Assembly: GCA_002345675.1 (NCBI GenBank) | Contig: DDWL01000015.1 | Span: 1 to 64,000, forward strand | Direction of reading: 5' to 3' | Origin: Bacteroidales bacterium UBA2287 | GTDB lineage: Bacteria; Bacteroidota; Bacteroidia; Bacteroidales; Tenuifilaceae | DNA length: 64,000 nucleotides | In this document: piece after piece, positions 35,413-43,341 of the stretch | How positions within the stretch are numbered: the first letter of the stretch is position 1 | Layout: each line of letters begins with the position of its first letter | The notes under the pieces: model-generated | Told to the model about the DNA's origin: nothing | What the model saw: only the letters and a program-made list of their open reading frames with translations | The model's database searches: none | Made by a program: the position numbers and the translations under genes

Positions 35413-36669
35413 ATGACAGACATGAAAAAGACATTATATTTTTTAACAGGTCTGCTTTTTGCAGGTCTGTTTATAAGTTGCGATGTTAACGAACAATTTG
35501 ATGGTTTAGATGAAGCAGCAAGGCCAACAAATGTTGCATCGTATGACTACCAGTTGGTTAATGCCGACTACGACGAAATTAGCAAAAGCGCTTTAGCTAT
35601 TGCAACAAACAATGCCGACTCAGCTATAGCTACAGGCATTAAAACGAATAAATATTTTTCCGAATCGGTTAATGTTGCTATATACGCCCCTTTCGTGCTA
35701 AAGAACCTCTTTAAGTATGCTGACGATGGTTCCGACATTCTACTTACTTATAATTACTTTGAAGCATACGATACGACTAAAATAACAAACGCAACTAATA
35801 AGTACACTTTGCTTGCAGCTGATTATGATGCAATGGGTACGGGTTCGGGCCAACCAGGTCAGAATGACTATTTTAGCGCTTCAATTAAGTACAGTATTTA
35901 TATTCCTATTTGGTTGAAAATAAAATATCCATATGCAATTACTGGAGATATTAAACTAATTAGATACATGTTCAATACACCTGCAATACCTCCTGCAACG
36001 ATACCTACAACTAATTTGATTAAATCTGTATTCACGTTCGACGGAACAAATTGGATCGAATATCCCAGTATTACATCTCAAGTTGCAAAGTTTAAACAAA
36101 AACTTGGTGTTTGGACATTTATTGACACAGACATTTTAGTTGGCTTAAATGCAAACACTCAAATAGGATCGAATTTAGGCGAGTTTATTCCAATAAGCGT
36201 TGAAGGAGCAGCGGTTTGGTCATGGGATGTAAGTTATAAATACATGAAAATTACTGGATATTTATCGGGTCCAATTTACAATACTAATGAGGATTGGCTT
36301 GTTTCGCCTGCGTTTAACCTTATCGAAAGATCCGATTCTGTTTTTCTTTCTTTTGATCATGTGGGGAATTTTTTTGGTGACCCCTCAGGTGTTAAAACGA
36401 ACTTTAAAAAGTCAATCAGTGTTTGGGTTTCAACAACAAGCGACGGCTTATCAATTGTACCTTCCGAATGGACAAAACTTACAATGGCCGAAAAAGACTA
36501 TCCATCAGGGAGAAGTTGGTATGACTGGGTAACGGCACGTATTCCTCTTAGCGCTTATGTTGGTCAAACCAATATTCGCATTGCATTCAAGTATAACAGC
36601 AGTAGCGAAGATGGCTATGCTGGAACTTGGGAGGTAAAAAACTTTTATCTTTTCGAAAAACAAGACTAA
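35413..36669 (+). CDS. Surface lipoprotein paired with TonB receptor
   Basis: A 418-residue lipoprotein with a lipobox in AGLFISCDVNE. The middle (about 80-250) is of unknown fold, with YxxAIxxYY-like segments. The last 150 residues resemble a choice-of-anchor J / jelly-roll binding domain: NEDWLVSPAFNLIERSDSVF, then WTKLTM and the end GTWEVKNFYLFE. It starts 2 bp after the receptor stop and ends before a terminator, so it is probably the substrate-binding partner of that receptor. An ATG 9 bp further in is an equally good start. Confidence 0.75.
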   Translation: MTDMKKTLYFLTGLLFAGLFISCDVNEQFDGLDEAARPTNVASYDYQLVNADYDEISKSALAIATNNADSAIATGIKTNKYFSESVNVAIYAPFVLKNLFKYADDGSDILLTYNYFEAYDTTKITNATNKYTLLAADYDAMGTGSGQPGQNDYFSASIKYSIYIPIWLKIKYPYAITGDIKLIRYMFNTPAIPPATIPTTNLIKSVFTFDGTNWIEYPSITSQVAKFKQKLGVWTFIDTDILVGLNANTQIGSNLGEFIPISVEGAAVWSWDVSYKYMKITGYLSGPIYNTNEDWLVSPAFNLIERSDSVFLSFDHVGNFFGDPSGVKTNFKKSISVWVSTTSDGLSIVPSEWTKLTMAEKDYPSGRSWYDWVTARIPLSAYVGQTNIRIAFKYNSSSEDGYAGTWEVKNFYLFEKQD

Positions 36670-36692
36670 TTCTTTTTAAACTTCATATATCA

Positions 36693-36724
36693 GAAAGCCG
36701 CTTTTTGCGGCTTTCCTTTTTTTC
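36693..36724 (+). terminator. Intrinsic terminator of the receptor-lipoprotein operon
   Basis: Stem GAAAGCCGC/GCGGCTTTC with a 5-T loop and a following T-rich run. Confidence 0.9.
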
Positions 36725-36872
36725 CCTTTAACATCACAAAATAAATTTACACTATTAACAATACAATTACCTAGTTGCCTTCAAACGCATGATTTTTAGC
36801 CCTATAATGTTAATCGCCTGAGAACTAACTGAATTACATATTGCACTGCTATTCAGTATGTTGGCGTGTTAA

Positions 36873-36880
36873 TAACTTTG
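36873..36880 (+). promoter_or_regulatory. Possible -7 element for ribonucleotide reductase
   Basis: TAACTTTG matches TAnnTTTG but would give a leader of about 155 bases. The leader shows no cobalamin riboswitch box that I can identify. The rest of the 36725-37041 gap is AT-rich and otherwise featureless except for the palindrome. Confidence 0.35.
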
Positions 36881-36995
36881 TACGATTGTTAATTGTTACC
36901 CCATTTATTACTTGGAACGTTAGGTTTTGGTTTCATACCTTGCAAGAACTTTTGAGGAAAATCGAAAGTTTTTTATTTGCCTTTTTACCAACGTG

Positions 36996-37010
36996 TTAAC
37001 AAATTGTTAA
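36996..37010. promoter_or_regulatory. 15-bp palindrome upstream of ribonucleotide reductase
   Basis: TTAACAAATTGTTAA is symmetrical about one base and lies 31 bp before the ATG at 37042. It is the exact reverse-complement match of the core before the TonB receptor at 29.1 kb. It does not look like an NrdR box. Confidence 0.45.
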
Positions 37011-37041
37011 GTTCTCAAAATATAAAAGACTGCCAAGAAAA

Positions 37042-39630
37042 ATGAATCAGGGGTATAACGTTACAGAAATGAAAGAAGCAAAGGACGCACAAGTTACAAA
37101 GGAAAAGGTTGTAACCTATTCCTACGAAGAGGCCATGTCGGCATCGGTTGCCTACTTTAAAGGCGACGAAATGGCTGCCAAGGTTTGGGTTAGCAAGTAT
37201 GCACTTAAAGACTCGTGGGGAAATATTTTCGAAAAAAATCCCGACGATATGCACCGCCGTTTGGCTAGCGAAATAGCACGAGTTGAAAAAAAATACTCGA
37301 ATCCAATGAGCGAAGATGAGATTTTCGAGCTACTTCGCGATTTTAAGTACATTGTTCCACAAGGTGGCCCAATGACTGGCGTTGGCAACGAGTACCAAAT
37401 TGCTAGCCTTTCGAACTGCTTCGTAATTGGCTCAAAAGGTAATGCCGACTCATACGGTGGCATCCTTAAAGTTGATGAGGAACAAGTTCAGCTAATGAAG
37501 CGACGCGGTGGCGTTGGTCACGACCTTTCGCATATTCGCCCCAAGGGAAGCCCAGTGCTAAATAGCGCATTAACCTCAACTGGCGTAGTTCCTTTTATGG
37601 AGCGCTACTCTAACTCAACCCGCGAAGTTGCTCAAGACGGTCGCCGCGGTGCGCTTATGCTTTCAATTTCGATTAAGCACCCCGATGCAGGTAACTTTAT
37701 CGATGCAAAAATGGATGCTGGTAAGGTTACTGGAGCAAACGTTTCGGTTAAAATCGACGACGATTTTATGAGATCGGTAATCGAAAACAAACCCTACAGG
37801 CAGCAATACCCCATTGAGTCGAACAACCCAACATATGTTAAGGAAACCGATGCAAGCGAACTTTGGAATAAAATAATTCATAACGCATGGAAATCGGCCG
37901 AACCTGGCGTACTATTTTGGGATACCATAATTCGCGAATCAGTTCCCGATTGCTATTCCGACCTAGGTTTTAAAACCGTGTCGACAAATCCTTGCGGCGA
38001 AATACCCCTTTGCCCATACGATAGCTGCCGATTGCTTGCCCTAAATCTTTATAGCTACGTTGAGAATCCATTTACTCCCGAAGCAAAGTTTAACTTCGAA
38101 CAATTCCGTAAGCATACACATGCAGCACAGCGCATGATGGACGATATTATCGACCTTGAACTTGAGAAAATTGACGCCATTCAGGCAAAAATTGATCGCG
38201 ACCCCGAGGAGGAAGATATTAAGTCGGTTGAGCGTACACTTTGGAGTAAAATTCGCCAAAAAGCAATACAGGGACGTAGAACAGGCGTTGGCATTACCGC
38301 CGAAGGCGACATGCTTGCAGCTCTTAACCTACGCTACGGCTCCGACATTGCAATCGATTTTTCCGAAGAGGTTCAAAAAACGTTAGCCATAGAGGCATAC
38401 CGCTCGTCGACCATACTGGCTTCGGAGCGTGGCCCTTTCCCATTGTACGATGCGCAACGCGAAAAAAACAACCCCTTTATTAATAGGTTAAAAGAGGAGG
38501 ACGAAGATCTTTATAACAGTATGGTTAAGTATGGTCGCCGAAATATTGCGCTACTTACCATTGCTCCAACAGGTACAACAAGCTTAATGACCCAAACAAC
38601 ATCGGGTATTGAGCCAGTTTTTTTACCAGTTTACAAACGTCGTCGCAAGGTAAACCCCAACGATAAAAATGTTACCGTTAGCTTTACCGATTCGGTTGGT
38701 GATACCTGGGAGGAATTCAACGTATTTCATCATAAGTTCCTTACCTGGCTCGAGGTTAATGGCCACAAAGCCGAAGAGGTGAAAACCTATAGCGACGATA
38801 AAATTGAGTCGCTTGTAAAACAGTCGCCTTACTTTAAAGCAACGTCAAACGATGTTGACTGGCTGAGCAAGGTGAAAATGCAGGGAATTATTCAGAAATG
38901 GGTCGACCATTCCATAAGCGTTACCGTTAACCTTCCTTCCGACGTGTCGGAGGATATGGTTGCCAAGGTTTACCAAACGGCATGGGAAAGCGGCTGCAAA
39001 GGCTGCACCGTTTACCGCGACGGCTCGCGCGATGGCGTACTTATTTCGAACAAAAAGGACGAAAAAGGGGAAGCCGAAGAGGAACGTCCATCAAAGCGCC
39101 CCGATGTTTTGGATTGCGAAGTTATTCGCTTTAAAAATAATCACGAGAATTGGATTGCCTTTGTGGGTTTATACAACAACATTCCATACGAAATTTTCAC
39201 CGGTCTTTCCGAAGACGATGTGCTACCAATACCAAAGTCGGTAACTGCTGGAAGAATTATTAAGGCTAAAGACGACGATGGCAGTCGTTACGATTTTCAG
39301 TATGTCGACAAGTTTGGGTATACAAACACCATAGGTGGTCTTTCGCATATGTTTAATAAGGAATTTTGGAACTATGCAAAACTTATTTCAGGTGTGCTTC
39401 GAAACGGAATGCCAATTAACGACGTAGTAAACCTAATTGGTTCGCTAAGGCTCGATAACGAGACCATTAACACTTGGAATGCTGGGGTTGAGCGTGCTTT
39501 ACGTAAGTATATTCCCAATGGCACAAAGGCAAAGGTTGGTAAAAAGTGTACCGAGTGTGGTTCCGATTCGCTAATATACCAAGAAGGTTGCCTAATTTGT
39601 ACTAACTGCGGCAATTCGAAGTGCGGATAA
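37042..39630 (+). CDS. nrdJ: Adenosylcobalamin-dependent ribonucleotide reductase (class II)
   Basis: Reduces ribonucleotides to deoxyribonucleotides with a coenzyme-B12 radical and works with or without oxygen. The 862-residue protein has the active-site cysteine in LSNCFVIG and the radical Cys and Glu in STNPCGEIPL. Later motifs are TGTTSLMTQTTSGIEP and CKGCTVYRDGSRDGVL. The end holds four-cysteine zinc-ribbon-like pairs (KKCTECGSDS, CLICTNCGNS), as in the NrdJ group. There is no N-terminal ATP-cone. Either ATG (37042 or 37069) could be the start. It is a single-gene unit with its own terminator. Confidence 0.94.
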   Translation: MNQGYNVTEMKEAKDAQVTKEKVVTYSYEEAMSASVAYFKGDEMAAKVWVSKYALKDSWGNIFEKNPDDMHRRLASEIARVEKKYSNPMSEDEIFELLRDFKYIVPQGGPMTGVGNEYQIASLSNCFVIGSKGNADSYGGILKVDEEQVQLMKRRGGVGHDLSHIRPKGSPVLNSALTSTGVVPFMERYSNSTREVAQDGRRGALMLSISIKHPDAGNFIDAKMDAGKVTGANVSVKIDDDFMRSVIENKPYRQQYPIESNNPTYVKETDASELWNKIIHNAWKSAEPGVLFWDTIIRESVPDCYSDLGFKTVSTNPCGEIPLCPYDSCRLLALNLYSYVENPFTPEAKFNFEQFRKHTHAAQRMMDDIIDLELEKIDAIQAKIDRDPEEEDIKSVERTLWSKIRQKAIQGRRTGVGITAEGDMLAALNLRYGSDIAIDFSEEVQKTLAIEAYRSSTILASERGPFPLYDAQREKNNPFINRLKEEDEDLYNSMVKYGRRNIALLTIAPTGTTSLMTQTTSGIEPVFLPVYKRRRKVNPNDKNVTVSFTDSVGDTWEEFNVFHHKFLTWLEVNGHKAEEVKTYSDDKIESLVKQSPYFKATSNDVDWLSKVKMQGIIQKWVDHSISVTVNLPSDVSEDMVAKVYQTAWESGCKGCTVYRDGSRDGVLISNKKDEKGEAEEERPSKRPDVLDCEVIRFKNNHENWIAFVGLYNNIPYEIFTGLSEDDVLPIPKSVTAGRIIKAKDDDGSRYDFQYVDKFGYTNTIGGLSHMFNKEFWNYAKLISGVLRNGMPINDVVNLIGSLRLDNETINTWNAGVERALRKYIPNGTKAKVGKKCTECGSDSLIYQEGCLICTNCGNSKCG

Positions 39631-39651
39631 TCAAATCCCTCTATAAATCCC

Positions 39652-39681
39652 AAAAGCCTGCAAGTTTTCTTGCAGGCTTTT
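39652..39681 (+). terminator. Intrinsic terminator of nrdJ
   Basis: A perfect 13-bp stem AAAAGCCTGCAAG/CTTGCAGGCTTTT with a 4-base loop, 21 bp after the stop. Confidence 0.9.
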
Positions 39682-39714
39682 ATATTGGCTAAAGTGCTGG
39701 TTATTAATAATGTC

Positions 39715-39753
39715 TCTCGCAGATTGCGCAGATTGCGCAGATTACGCAGATAA
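39715..39753. repeat. Tandem 9-bp CGCAGATTR repeat
   Basis: Four head-to-tail copies of CGCAGATT(G/A), the last ending CGCAGATAA, starting at 39718 after TCT. It is the same unit as in the element at 28.9 kb. The rest of the 39682-39954 gap is AT-rich, with no gene seen. Confidence 0.75.
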
Positions 39754-39954
39754 GTAATAACCTGAGTTCGATGTAATTTATTTTAACGCATTTTGCTAAT
39801 AAATAAGGGAATAAGGTAAAAACAATTCGGGAATATTTTTTTTACTATGGTTTTTTAAAGAACAATAAGGTTTTATGTCGTTTAAATACTTAATCTATTA
39901 TTCTCAACCTTAGTAGCTACAGATACTACTCCAAAAAATACCTCATATACCATC

Positions 39955-39985
39955 TTTGCTAAAACGATTTAGAATACTACATTTG
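39955..39985 (+). promoter_or_regulatory. Consensus promoter of the amino-sugar operon
   Basis: TTTG (39955-39958), exactly 19 bases, then TACATTTG (39978-39985), a full match to TTTG-N19-21-TAnnTTTG. Transcription would start near 39992, inside the palindrome. Confidence 0.75.
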
Positions 39986-39998
39986 TTAGTAAACAAAT
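39981..39998. promoter_or_regulatory. Likely LacI-type operator
   Basis: ATTTGTT and AACAAAT are perfect 7-bp arms around AGTA. The site covers the end of the -7 box and the predicted start, 7 bp before the LacI-family gene. This is the expected place for autorepression by the regulator encoded next. Confidence 0.65.
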
Positions 39999-40004
39999 CG
40001 GTTT

Positions 40005-41036
40005 ATGAGCAAAAAGAGAGGTGTAACGCTCGACGATATCGCCAAAAGCCTTGGGGTTTCGAGGTCGCTGGTTTCATTGGTGCTCAATGCCAAGGGCGAG
40101 TCGCATGGAATAGCACAGCAAACACAGCAAAGAGTGCTCGAACGAGCACAAGAACTTAACTACTACCCAAACCAGTTTGCTCGGGGGCTTCGTATGGGGC
40201 GTTCCAATACGCTGGGTTTAGTTGTTTCCGATATCTCAAACCCATTCTACTCCCATATTTCACGATACCTCGAAGACTTGTCCGATAAAAATGGCTACAG
40301 CATTATTACCTGTAGTTCCGACGAAAAGCCTGAAAAGGAAGTAAAAATCATCGAAATGCTTAAAAGCAGGAGTGTTGATGGGCTAATAATTTCTACTTCA
40401 CAGGAAACAGCGCAACCATTTCTCAATTTAAAATCCGAAGGCTTTCCCGTTGTTCTTATCGACAGGCACTTTGAGGGGCAAAACATTTGCTCGGTTACCG
40501 TCGATAATTTTGGTGGAGCCAAAGCGGCAACCACTCATTTATTACGTATGGGTTATAAAAACCCCATAGCACTTGCAATTTCGCCTACTCATATTTCAAC
40601 TATTCACAATAGAATTGAAGGCTACAAAAATGCGTTATTGGAAGCAGGCTTAGGGGCAAGGGTTTTTGAAGTAGAGTTTGCCACCCAAAACCAAACTGTG
40701 GCCAGCATTCTCGAAATGCTGTATGTTACCAACCAGTTTCCCGACAGCATTTTTGCCATGAACAATTCGCTAACGGCATCAACGCTTGCTGCGCTCAGGC
40801 AAATGGGGGTTAGCATTCCTCAGCAGGTTGGCATTGTTAGCTTCGACGACCTCGACTACTTTGGCATAATGCAACCGGGAATAACGGCAATTGCGCAACC
40901 CGTTAAAAATATTTGCAAAGCTGCGTTTACTTTGCTAACAAATCAAATTGAAGGACTGGTTCACACAAGCCAAAACTGTATTGTATCTCTTCCCGTTGAA
41001 CTTATTGAACGTGAGTCGACCAAATTGAAACTTTAA
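40005..41036 (+). CDS. LacI-family transcriptional regulator
   Basis: A 343-residue regulator. The N-terminal HTH is VTLDDIAKSLGVSRSLVSLVLN, followed by the hinge helix region NYYPNQFARGLRMGRSNTLG. The sugar-binding periplasmic-protein fold follows (VVSDISNPFYSHI, VDGLIISTSQ, VSFDDLDYFGIMQPGITA). It leads an operon of permease, ROK kinase and hexosaminidase, so its ligand is probably an amino sugar or its phosphate. A palindrome over the promoter is the likely operator. Confidence 0.93.
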   Translation: MSKKRGVTLDDIAKSLGVSRSLVSLVLNAKGESHGIAQQTQQRVLERAQELNYYPNQFARGLRMGRSNTLGLVVSDISNPFYSHISRYLEDLSDKNGYSIITCSSDEKPEKEVKIIEMLKSRSVDGLIISTSQETAQPFLNLKSEGFPVVLIDRHFEGQNICSVTVDNFGGAKAATTHLLRMGYKNPIALAISPTHISTIHNRIEGYKNALLEAGLGARVFEVEFATQNQTVASILEMLYVTNQFPDSIFAMNNSLTASTLAALRQMGVSIPQQVGIVSFDDLDYFGIMQPGITAIAQPVKNICKAAFTLLTNQIEGLVHTSQNCIVSLPVELIERESTKLKL

Positions 41037-41061
41037 AAAATTCTAAAGCCCTAAAACAAAC

Positions 41062-42204
41062 ATGAATCGTAAAACGTTCCCTATTCTACTTGCCTTCCTT
41101 TGTATGGGGTTTGGCGATGCAGTTGGACCCTTTGTTGGTCTGGCCAAAGAGCAATTTTCGTTAACCAATTTCGAGGCGCAATTTATTGCCTTTATGGGCT
41201 TTATAATGTTCGGAATTATTTCGGTCCCAATGGGGCTTTTTCAGGATCGTAAAGGCAAAAAAACTGTTCTTTTACTTGGGCTTGTTATTGCGCTTGCAGG
41301 GTTAACGATTCCGCTATTTGGGCTTAGCAGTTACGCACTTTTTTTACTTACCATTTTAATGCTGGGAGCAGGAGCGGCTATACTTCAAGTTGCAGGAAAC
41401 CCAATAATGCGCGATGTTTCGGCTCTAGGAAAGTATTCGCGTAACCTAACTTTTGGTCAGTTTATTAAGGCAATTGGATCGCTTTCGGGCTCTCTTATTC
41501 CGTTTGCAGCTGCTAAATGGTTTGGTGCCGATTGGCGAATCCTTTTTCCAATTTATGTTGCATCGCTGCTGTTAACCATTGTTGTAATTGGCCTAACAAG
41601 AATAAAAGAGGAGAAAGCCGAAACGCCTGCAAATTTTAAGAGTTGCTTTTCGCTTTTAAACAATAAGTTTATTTTGGCAATGGTGTTAGGCATTTTTGTT
41701 TATGTGGGTATCGAAATTTGTATAAGTTCGGGAGTTCCAATCCTATTACAATCGCGGTATGGTATCGATTTACAAACATGGGGATTGTTAGGTAACGCAT
41801 TCTTCTTTATTTCAATACTGAGCGGTCGGTTTATGGGTTCAATTGCCCTAAATTGGATGAAACCAGCATTATTCTTTAAGGCAACAACAATTATGTCGCT
41901 TGTAGGAATTAGCCTCATATTTATCGACAATCAAGTTTTTACAATTGCAGGCATTTTGCTTACAGGTCTTGGCTTTGCCAATATTTTTCCGCTTATCTTT
42001 TCAATTACTATTGACTCGATGCCCGAACGTTCAAACGAAATTTCGGGACTAATGATTACCGCAATTGCTGGAGGAGCATTTATTCCACCAGTAATGGGAC
42101 TTGTAGCCGACAAAATTTCGGTAACTGCAGGTTTTGCAGTTCCTCTTATAGGGCTACTTTATGTAATTTATCTTGCCTTTAGCAAGACACAAACAGCAAA
42201 GTAA
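41062..42204 (+). CDS. FHS-family sugar permease (FucP/GluP/NagP type)
   Basis: A 380-residue MFS transporter with 12 predicted helices. The order and motifs resemble the fucose/glucose/N-acetylglucosamine proton symporters: FMGFIMFGIISVPMG at helix 2, LGAGAAILQVAGNPIM at helix 4, and GLGFANIFPLIFSITI near helix 10. It lies between the LacI regulator and a ROK kinase, ahead of a GH20 hexosaminidase, so N-acetylglucosamine or a related hexosamine is the likely substrate. It is shorter than typical FucP at both ends. Confidence 0.87.
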   Translation: MNRKTFPILLAFLCMGFGDAVGPFVGLAKEQFSLTNFEAQFIAFMGFIMFGIISVPMGLFQDRKGKKTVLLLGLVIALAGLTIPLFGLSSYALFLLTILMLGAGAAILQVAGNPIMRDVSALGKYSRNLTFGQFIKAIGSLSGSLIPFAAAKWFGADWRILFPIYVASLLLTIVVIGLTRIKEEKAETPANFKSCFSLLNNKFILAMVLGIFVYVGIEICISSGVPILLQSRYGIDLQTWGLLGNAFFFISILSGRFMGSIALNWMKPALFFKATTIMSLVGISLIFIDNQVFTIAGILLTGLGFANIFPLIFSITIDSMPERSNEISGLMITAIAGGAFIPPVMGLVADKISVTAGFAVPLIGLLYVIYLAFSKTQTAK

Positions 42205-42210
42205 ACTATT

Positions 42211-43305
42211 ATGGATTATGCTTACGATATAGTCCTGTCGCTCGATGCAGGCGGAACCAACTTTGTTTTTTCGGCTATTAGTAAAGGCAAAATAGTAGGC
42301 AACATAATTACAAAGCCAAGCAACGCAAGTAACCTAAACAATTGCCTTAATGGCATGGTTGCAGGTTTTAACGAAGTTGTTGCTTCCCTGCCTCAAAAAC
42401 CAATTGCCATTAGCTTTGCTTTTCCTGGCCCTGCCGACTATCCAAATGGTGTAATAGGCGATTTGGGCAATCTTCCTGCATTTCGTGGGGGCGTTGCGCT
42501 TGGCCCAATGCTCGAGGAAACCTTTGGAGTTCCTGTTTTCATTAATAACGATGGCGACCTTTTTGCACTTGGTGAAGCCATTAGCGGATTTTTGCCAAAA
42601 ATTAACACACAGCTTCAACAAAATGCGAATCCTCGAAAATACAGGAACCTACTTGGCGTAACCCTTGGAACAGGGTTTGGAGCAGGATTTGTGCATAACG
42701 GAGAACTTTATATTGGCGACAATTCGGCAGGTGCCGAAATTTGGGTTACACGCAGCATGCTTAAATCTGCTTGTTTTGCCGAAGAGGAAATTAGTATTCG
42801 CGCCATAAAGCGCAACTTTGCATTTAAAACCGGAAACGAAAAGGATACAGATTTGTCGCCCAAGGAAATTTTCGATATTGCAAAGGGAGCAGCTGCCAAT
42901 GGGAATAAAAATGCAGCCTTATTCGCATTCAGTCAGTTTGGAACTCAACTTGGCGATTCGCTAGCCAATGCGGTTACGCTACTCGACTGTAACGTGGTAA
43001 TTGGTGGTGGACTATCGAACGCATTTAGCCTTTTTGCTCCAGCAATGATGGCTCAACTCAACGGGAAAATTTCAACCTATTCGGGAAGCAAAGTCGACAG
43101 AATGGAGGTAAAGGCATATAACCTCGAAAATGAGTTGGAGATGGCTGAATTCCTTAGATCATCAACTACCATGATTAGTGTTCCAAACAGCAACAGGGTA
43201 GTGCCCTACAATTCGAAAAAGAAAATAGGTGTTGGACTTTCGGTACTAGGAACGAGCAATGCTGTTGCCATTGGGGCATGGGCATTTGCAATTAGTAAAC
43301 TTTAA
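42211..43305 (+). CDS. ROK-family sugar kinase without zinc motif
   Basis: A 364-residue kinase. The phosphate loop is SLDAGGTNFVFSA, the sugar-binding region FINNDGDLFALGE, and the second glycine motif GVTLGTGFGAGFV. The catalytic Asp is in the INNDGD segment. The usual ROK zinc signature (CxCGxxGCxE with a preceding His) is absent: the stretch after GDNSAGAEIW runs VTRSMLKSACFAEEE instead. It lies 6 bp after the permease gene. Context suggests phosphorylation of the imported amino sugar. Confidence 0.87.
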   Translation: MDYAYDIVLSLDAGGTNFVFSAISKGKIVGNIITKPSNASNLNNCLNGMVAGFNEVVASLPQKPIAISFAFPGPADYPNGVIGDLGNLPAFRGGVALGPMLEETFGVPVFINNDGDLFALGEAISGFLPKINTQLQQNANPRKYRNLLGVTLGTGFGAGFVHNGELYIGDNSAGAEIWVTRSMLKSACFAEEEISIRAIKRNFAFKTGNEKDTDLSPKEIFDIAKGAAANGNKNAALFAFSQFGTQLGDSLANAVTLLDCNVVIGGGLSNAFSLFAPAMMAQLNGKISTYSGSKVDRMEVKAYNLENELEMAEFLRSSTTMISVPNSNRVVPYNSKKKIGVGLSVLGTSNAVAIGAWAFAISKL

Positions 43306-43341
43306 AAGAGCAACGCATAAAATATTTTAAAAAAAGAAACG

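Noticed and set aside
29200..36669. A SusC/SusD polysaccharide utilisation locus
   Set aside because: The receptors lack a SusD-fold partner and there are no glycoside hydrolases next to them. The first receptor is Oar-like and stands alone.
36725..37041. Cobalamin riboswitch before the B12-dependent reductase
   Set aside because: The long leader was read for a B12 box and the usual stems; none was recognised.
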